Of a stretch of DNA of 25,624 bases, positions 22,193-25,624 are shown piece after piece. The DNA lies in NCBI GenBank assembly GCA_964432875.1, contig CAYSPJ010000076.1, positions 1 to 25,624 of the forward strand, written 5' to 3'. The translations under genes were made by a program, and so were the position numbers. Source of the DNA: JACJYE01 sp964432875. Its GTDB lineage: Bacteria > Bacteroidota > Bacteroidia > Chitinophagales > Saprospiraceae. Under the pieces are notes generated by a model. That model did no database searches. It had not been told where the DNA came from and worked only from the letters and a program-made list of their open reading frames with translations. The stretch's first letter is position 1; the number at the start of each line of letters is the position of its first letter.

Positions 22193-24454
22193 ATGATGAA
22201 CCGCCATTTTTTTGCCTTTTTAATGTTTGCGGCCCTCTTGCCCACCTTGGTCTGGGGCAACTGTCGGCCCGTGCCGCCGCCCTTTTACGGCTACTCTTTC
22301 ATTGGGCCGCAGATACTAAATCCCCGTCTTCCTGGTGCACAGCTCTGGCTCGATTTTGATGCTCTGGAGGCCTATTACCAGCAAAAAGGCAATTTACAGG
22401 TTAAGGACAATCTGGAAGAGTGGCAGGAGCGCTATTGCGGCCTCCCCACGATAGAGGATATCGGCGCAGTGGTCTATGGTACTTCTATCGAAGAGTTGGA
22501 GCAGTTGCGTTCGGCCGTCCAGCACGATGCGGTCTCCTTGGGGTTCCGCCTGGCCGACAATACTTTTGCCCGTTACCTGAAGCGCAACAAATGCCTGGAA
22601 ACAGCGGCTTATCTGGTTTTTGCCAAAGAGTGTGAGCCTTATGTCACGCGCCGCGACCCCTGGGATTCACCCCGCTTTACGTACGAGCTCATGCAGCGGC
22701 TCGTGGAGCGGGGGCGGCGAGAATTCAAGAAGACGAAATCCCACTACATCCGCCTGCGCTACGCTTATCAGATCATTCGGCTGGCACACTACAGCAAAGA
22801 GTATGAGCAGGTTTTGCGCCTGCATGACGAGCTTATGCCCCAGATCGACAACAAGCCTAGTATCATCGAGCACTGGATTATGGGGCACCGGGCCGGCGCG
22901 CTGATGGCATTGGGGCAGCAGGCCGAGGCATCTTACCTCTTTTCCCGCATCTTCGAGCTCAGCCCGGGCAAAAGAGAGTCGGCCTATCGCAGCTTCAAAA
23001 TACGCGACGAGGAGGAGTGGCGGCAGTGCTTGCTGTTGTGCCAAAACGACCGGGAGCGTGCCGTACTGTATGCTGTACGCGCCAGTATGCCCAATAGCAG
23101 ATTGCTGGTAGAAATGAAAAACATCTATGCCCTGGACCCCGCCAGCCCTTTCCTGGAGCTTTTACTCATCCGTGAGATGAAAAAGCTAGAGCGCGAACTG
23201 ATGGGGTTGGCTTTTAATCGCCTGCGCGAGCGCAACCAGCGTTATTATAAGGTGCCCGGCCCTGATGCCGGGGCCCGGGTAATCGGCCTGCAACGCTTCG
23301 TTTATCAGGTATTGGCGGAAGGCTTGCTGCCTGACGAGTCGCTCTGGAGGCTTTCCGATGGCTACCTGTCCCTGCTGGCAGGCAATTACTACGACGCGCA
23401 AAAGGCCTTCGAGGCCGCCCGTAAAACAGTCCATAGCAAATTGTTGCTCGAGCAGCTCAATGCCTTTGAACTGGCATTGAAAATCAGTGCCTACCCCACC
23501 ATCAATGACGCTATTGAGGAAGAGGTGGGCTATATGCGGCAGTTCGACAAGATTTATCGGCAAAACCCAGATTTTGCTCGGCTGACCAGCGACAAGATGA
23601 GCCAATTGTTCCAACAAAACGGTATGCCCGGCAAGGCTTTCCTGATACAGCACCCCCTGCAATCACTGCGGCCCAGCCCTCAATTGGCAATCCTGGACGA
23701 GCTGATCGAGATATGCCTGGACACTAACCGCACCCGCCTGGAAACCCAGCTCGTCATCAAAGGCGATAGTACCGTGCTCAATGAGCTGCTCGATATGAAG
23801 GCCACTTACCTGATGAGCCAGTACCAATTTGAAGCTGCACTGGAAACGCTCAAGCGGATGAATCGGGTAGAGTGGGGGAAGTACGGCCTTTTTAGCCCTT
23901 TTGTCGATCGCATCAAAGACTGCGTCAACTGCCGCTTGCCGGATACCGTGACGGTGTACAATAAGGGCGAACTGTTGGAGCGCCTGCTCGACATGGAGTA
24001 TCGCGCCAAGGCAGGCGTGGGCAATACCGGCCTGCTTTATTATCAAATCGGCCTGGCAATCTATAATATGTCGTATTTCAGCTATTCCTGGCGGGCGACG
24101 GATTACTTCCGCAGCGGCAGTAGCCTTGCCACTAGCAAGCTCCGCGCTGCCGATGGCGGCCCCATACCCGACCTGCGCTTCCCCTTTGGCAACCGCGAGC
24201 ATTTCGATTGTAGCCAGGCTCGCTATTACTTCGAGCGAGCCCGCCTTTTTACCGAAGACCCCGACCTGGCAGCCCGGGCTACCTTCATGGCGGCCAAATG
24301 CGAGCGCAATGAATACTACGTAAACCGCTGGCGGGAAGGCGCCCGCCAAACCTTTGACAATTTCGAGCTGCTGATGAGCAATTATTCCGATACGCCATTT
24401 TTCCTGCGGGTCATACAGGAATGTAAATACTTCCAGGCTTATGCTACGCGTTAA
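22193..24454 (+). CDS. Large exported helical-repeat protein
   Basis: I chose ATG at 22193 (753 residues), which starts a clear signal peptide (MMNRHFFAFLMFAALLPTLVWG). The in-frame ATG at 22097 overlaps the previous gene's stop (TAATG) and would add 32 residues. The mature protein is almost wholly helical with TPR/SEL-like repeats, for example around GHRAGALMALGQQAEASYLFSRIFELSPG and LSLLAGNYYDAQKAFEAARK. It contains scattered cysteines (NCRP near the new N-terminus, CVNC at mid-length) that may form disulphides. I recognise no named family. Tight linkage to the preceding lipoprotein suggests that both act together at the envelope, the helical protein perhaps as a scaffold. Confidence 0.75.
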   Translation: MMNRHFFAFLMFAALLPTLVWGNCRPVPPPFYGYSFIGPQILNPRLPGAQLWLDFDALEAYYQQKGNLQVKDNLEEWQERYCGLPTIEDIGAVVYGTSIEELEQLRSAVQHDAVSLGFRLADNTFARYLKRNKCLETAAYLVFAKECEPYVTRRDPWDSPRFTYELMQRLVERGRREFKKTKSHYIRLRYAYQIIRLAHYSKEYEQVLRLHDELMPQIDNKPSIIEHWIMGHRAGALMALGQQAEASYLFSRIFELSPGKRESAYRSFKIRDEEEWRQCLLLCQNDRERAVLYAVRASMPNSRLLVEMKNIYALDPASPFLELLLIREMKKLERELMGLAFNRLRERNQRYYKVPGPDAGARVIGLQRFVYQVLAEGLLPDESLWRLSDGYLSLLAGNYYDAQKAFEAARKTVHSKLLLEQLNAFELALKISAYPTINDAIEEEVGYMRQFDKIYRQNPDFARLTSDKMSQLFQQNGMPGKAFLIQHPLQSLRPSPQLAILDELIEICLDTNRTRLETQLVIKGDSTVLNELLDMKATYLMSQYQFEAALETLKRMNRVEWGKYGLFSPFVDRIKDCVNCRLPDTVTVYNKGELLERLLDMEYRAKAGVGNTGLLYYQIGLAIYNMSYFSYSWRATDYFRSGSSLATSKLRAADGGPIPDLRFPFGNREHFDCSQARYYFERARLFTEDPDLAARATFMAAKCERNEYYVNRWREGARQTFDNFELLMSNYSDTPFFLRVIQECKYFQAYATR

Positions 24455-24467
24455 TTTTAGCGAATAA

Positions 24468-24479
24468 GGGCTTACGCCC
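24468..24479. terminator. Small hairpin after the helical-repeat gene
   Basis: GGGC-TTAC-GCCC at 24468-24479, 14 bases after the stop, followed by GTTTAACCC. The 4-base stem is weak and there is no long T-run. Confidence 0.25.
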
Positions 24480-24499
24480 GTTTAACCCGATTGTACAGC

Positions 24500-24516
24500 T
24501 GCGCTAAAGCAGCGCA
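24500..24516 (+). other. Hairpin just upstream of the small cysteine protein
   Basis: TGCGCT (24500-24505), loop AAAGC, AGCGCA (24511-24516). It ends 18 bases before the ATG at 24535, so if transcribed it could influence ribosome access. Confidence 0.3.
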
Positions 24517-24534
24517 TCTCAAAACAGTAACAAA

Positions 24535-24942
24535 ATGAAAAACTATCTTTTACTCTGCAGCTTGCTGTTCTTGCTTAGCGCCTCCCGTTGCGGAAAGGCG
24601 GGGGGCTTTGAGTTGGGGCAACCCTTCCGTTTACAGATCGGCGAAAAAGCCAAGTGCCAATGTGCCGGTGACTTTGTGCAGTTGATTGCCATTAAGGAAG
24701 ACTCGCGTTGCCCGGAGTTTACAAATTGTATTTGGGAGGGTCAGGCTGTGGTGCAATTGCTCATCGATGGCGCATCGCCCCAGTATATAGACTTGGCGTT
24801 GAGAGAGGGCCATCCAGAGTTGGCCAGGATAAAAGTAGGCAGCTTTATCTACCGCCTCAACCAGGTTTCTCCTTATCCGCAGGCGGGCAAGAACATCAAG
24901 GCGGAGGAATACGTTATTGAGTTGATTGTAGAAGGCATTTAG
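24535..24942 (+). CDS. Small exported cysteine-containing protein
   Basis: The protein has 135 residues. The signal sequence MKNYLLLCSLLFLLSASRCG could end in a lipidated C19, but Arg at the -1 position is not a standard lipobox. The mature part has C41-A-x pair CQC (41-43) and the stretch KEDSRCPEFTNCIWEGQA (54-71) with C59 and C65. The D-S-R-C-P, C-x-W-x-G pattern recurs in small exported Bacteroidota proteins of unknown function, and the paired cysteines probably form disulphides. The rest is beta-strand rich. The next gene, a rhomboid protease, starts 27 bases later, so the two are likely cotranscribed. Confidence 0.75.
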   Translation: MKNYLLLCSLLFLLSASRCGKAGGFELGQPFRLQIGEKAKCQCAGDFVQLIAIKEDSRCPEFTNCIWEGQAVVQLLIDGASPQYIDLALREGHPELARIKVGSFIYRLNQVSPYPQAGKNIKAEEYVIELIVEGI

Positions 24943-24969
24943 CACAAATCAAACACCAGAAGATAGACC

Positions 24970-25617
24970 ATGTTATTCCCCATCGGCGACGACCAGGTCA
25001 AAGGCGGAAGCTTCCCCTTGTTGAGCTATACTTTTATCATATTGAACATCGCCATCTACTGGCAACAGTCGCAGCACCCTGCTATGTTAGTACCAGAGTG
25101 GGGGGCGGTGCCGGCCGAAATCCTGCAGGGAGAACGGCTGCTTAACCTCTTGTCCAGCATGTTCCTCCACGGCAGTTTGCTGCACCTGATCGGCAATATG
25201 GTTTTCCTTTGGGTTTTTGCCGACAATATCGAGGCTACCATCGGCAGCATGCGCTTTCTGGTTTTTTATATTATGGGCGGATTGGCGGCCCATGCCGGGC
25301 ATATTTACTTCAACCCCAGCAGCCTCATCCCGACCATTGGGGCTAGCGGCGCAATCGCTGCGGTGATGGGGGCTTACCTGATTATGTTCCCTGCTTCCCG
25401 CGTCAAGGTATGGTTCTTCTTTCTGACTTTCCGCATGCCGGCTATCTTATTCCTAGGCATTTGGATTGTTTTGCAATGGATAAACGGCACGGCTTCGCTC
25501 CAGGTCAATACCGCCGATACTGGCGGCACGGCCTGGTGGGCGCACATCGGCGGCTTTGCTTTTGGTGTGTTAGCCGGCTTTTACTATCGCTTCAGCTTCC
25601 GCGCACCGGATTATTGA
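24970..25617 (+). CDS. Rhomboid-family intramembrane serine protease
   Basis: The protein has 215 residues, about six transmembrane helices. Motifs: SSMFLHGSLLHLIGNMVFLWVF (62-83; H72, N76), the catalytic serine S126 in TIGASGAIAAVMG, and catalytic H192 in WAHIGGFAFGVLAG. It should cleave single-pass membrane proteins within the membrane. Between helices 4 and 6 there is a short loop (INGTASLQVNTADTGGTAW). The compact form without an extra domain is common in Bacteroidota. Substrates are not predictable; the neighbour is a small exported protein. Confidence 0.93.
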   Translation: MLFPIGDDQVKGGSFPLLSYTFIILNIAIYWQQSQHPAMLVPEWGAVPAEILQGERLLNLLSSMFLHGSLLHLIGNMVFLWVFADNIEATIGSMRFLVFYIMGGLAAHAGHIYFNPSSLIPTIGASGAIAAVMGAYLIMFPASRVKVWFFFLTFRMPAILFLGIWIVLQWINGTASLQVNTADTGGTAWWAHIGGFAFGVLAGFYYRFSFRAPDY

Positions 25618-25624
25618 GCTTCTA

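Overview
The window looks like a chromosomal segment of a Bacteroidota bacterium, most likely from the Saprospirales (Lewinella/Haliscomenobacter-like), judged from sequence features only. The evidence is as follows. Several intergenic gaps carry the Bacteroidota -7 promoter box TAnnTTTG. The first, truncated gene ends like a type IX secretion (Por) C-terminal sorting domain. RecQ has the long Bacteroidota-type C-terminus. Base composition is moderately GC-rich throughout. I see no tRNA, rRNA, insertion sequence, phage gene or CRISPR array.

Layout. 1-1472: tail of a probable T9SS-exported protein, convergent with a TraB/GumN-like protein that carries an extra C-terminal domain; a perfect palindrome sits between them. 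1739-5835: a two-component pair (membrane histidine kinase, OmpR-type regulator) followed at once by a soluble PAS-GAF histidine kinase, whose N-terminal coding region appears broken by two compensating frameshifts. 5842-6708 (minus): an enterochelin-esterase-like alpha/beta hydrolase. 6980-10881: the most unusual block, an apparent operon of alpha/beta hydrolase, RimK-like ATP-grasp ligase, class I glutamine amidotransferase and a second, divergent ATP-grasp protein; this looks like an amide- or peptide-forming pathway of unknown product. 11038-12261: a serine beta-lactamase-fold protein that has lost its catalytic residues. 12262-12909: a 650-base gap with short repeats. 12910-14013: hypD, with no other hydrogenase gene nearby.

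14156-17579: housekeeping and envelope genes (MltD-like LysM transglycosylase, a small exported protein, an exported FKBP-like/TPR protein, type II 3-dehydroquinase). 17669-22097: recQ divergent from kdsD (arabinose-5-phosphate isomerase, Kdo pathway). kdsD is tightly coupled to a lipoprotein and then to a large exported helical-repeat protein (22193-24454). The window ends with a small cysteine-containing exported protein and a rhomboid protease.

Functional themes are signalling (three sensor/regulator genes), envelope construction (mltD, kdsD, lipoproteins, rhomboid) and the ATP-grasp/GATase cluster. The best candidates for something undescribed are the ATP-grasp/GATase/esterase operon, the kdsD-linked lipoprotein plus helical-repeat pair, and the apparently dead beta-lactamase-fold protein. 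Two different hairpin-forming palindromes (180-207 and 8742-8776) look like dispersed repeat elements.
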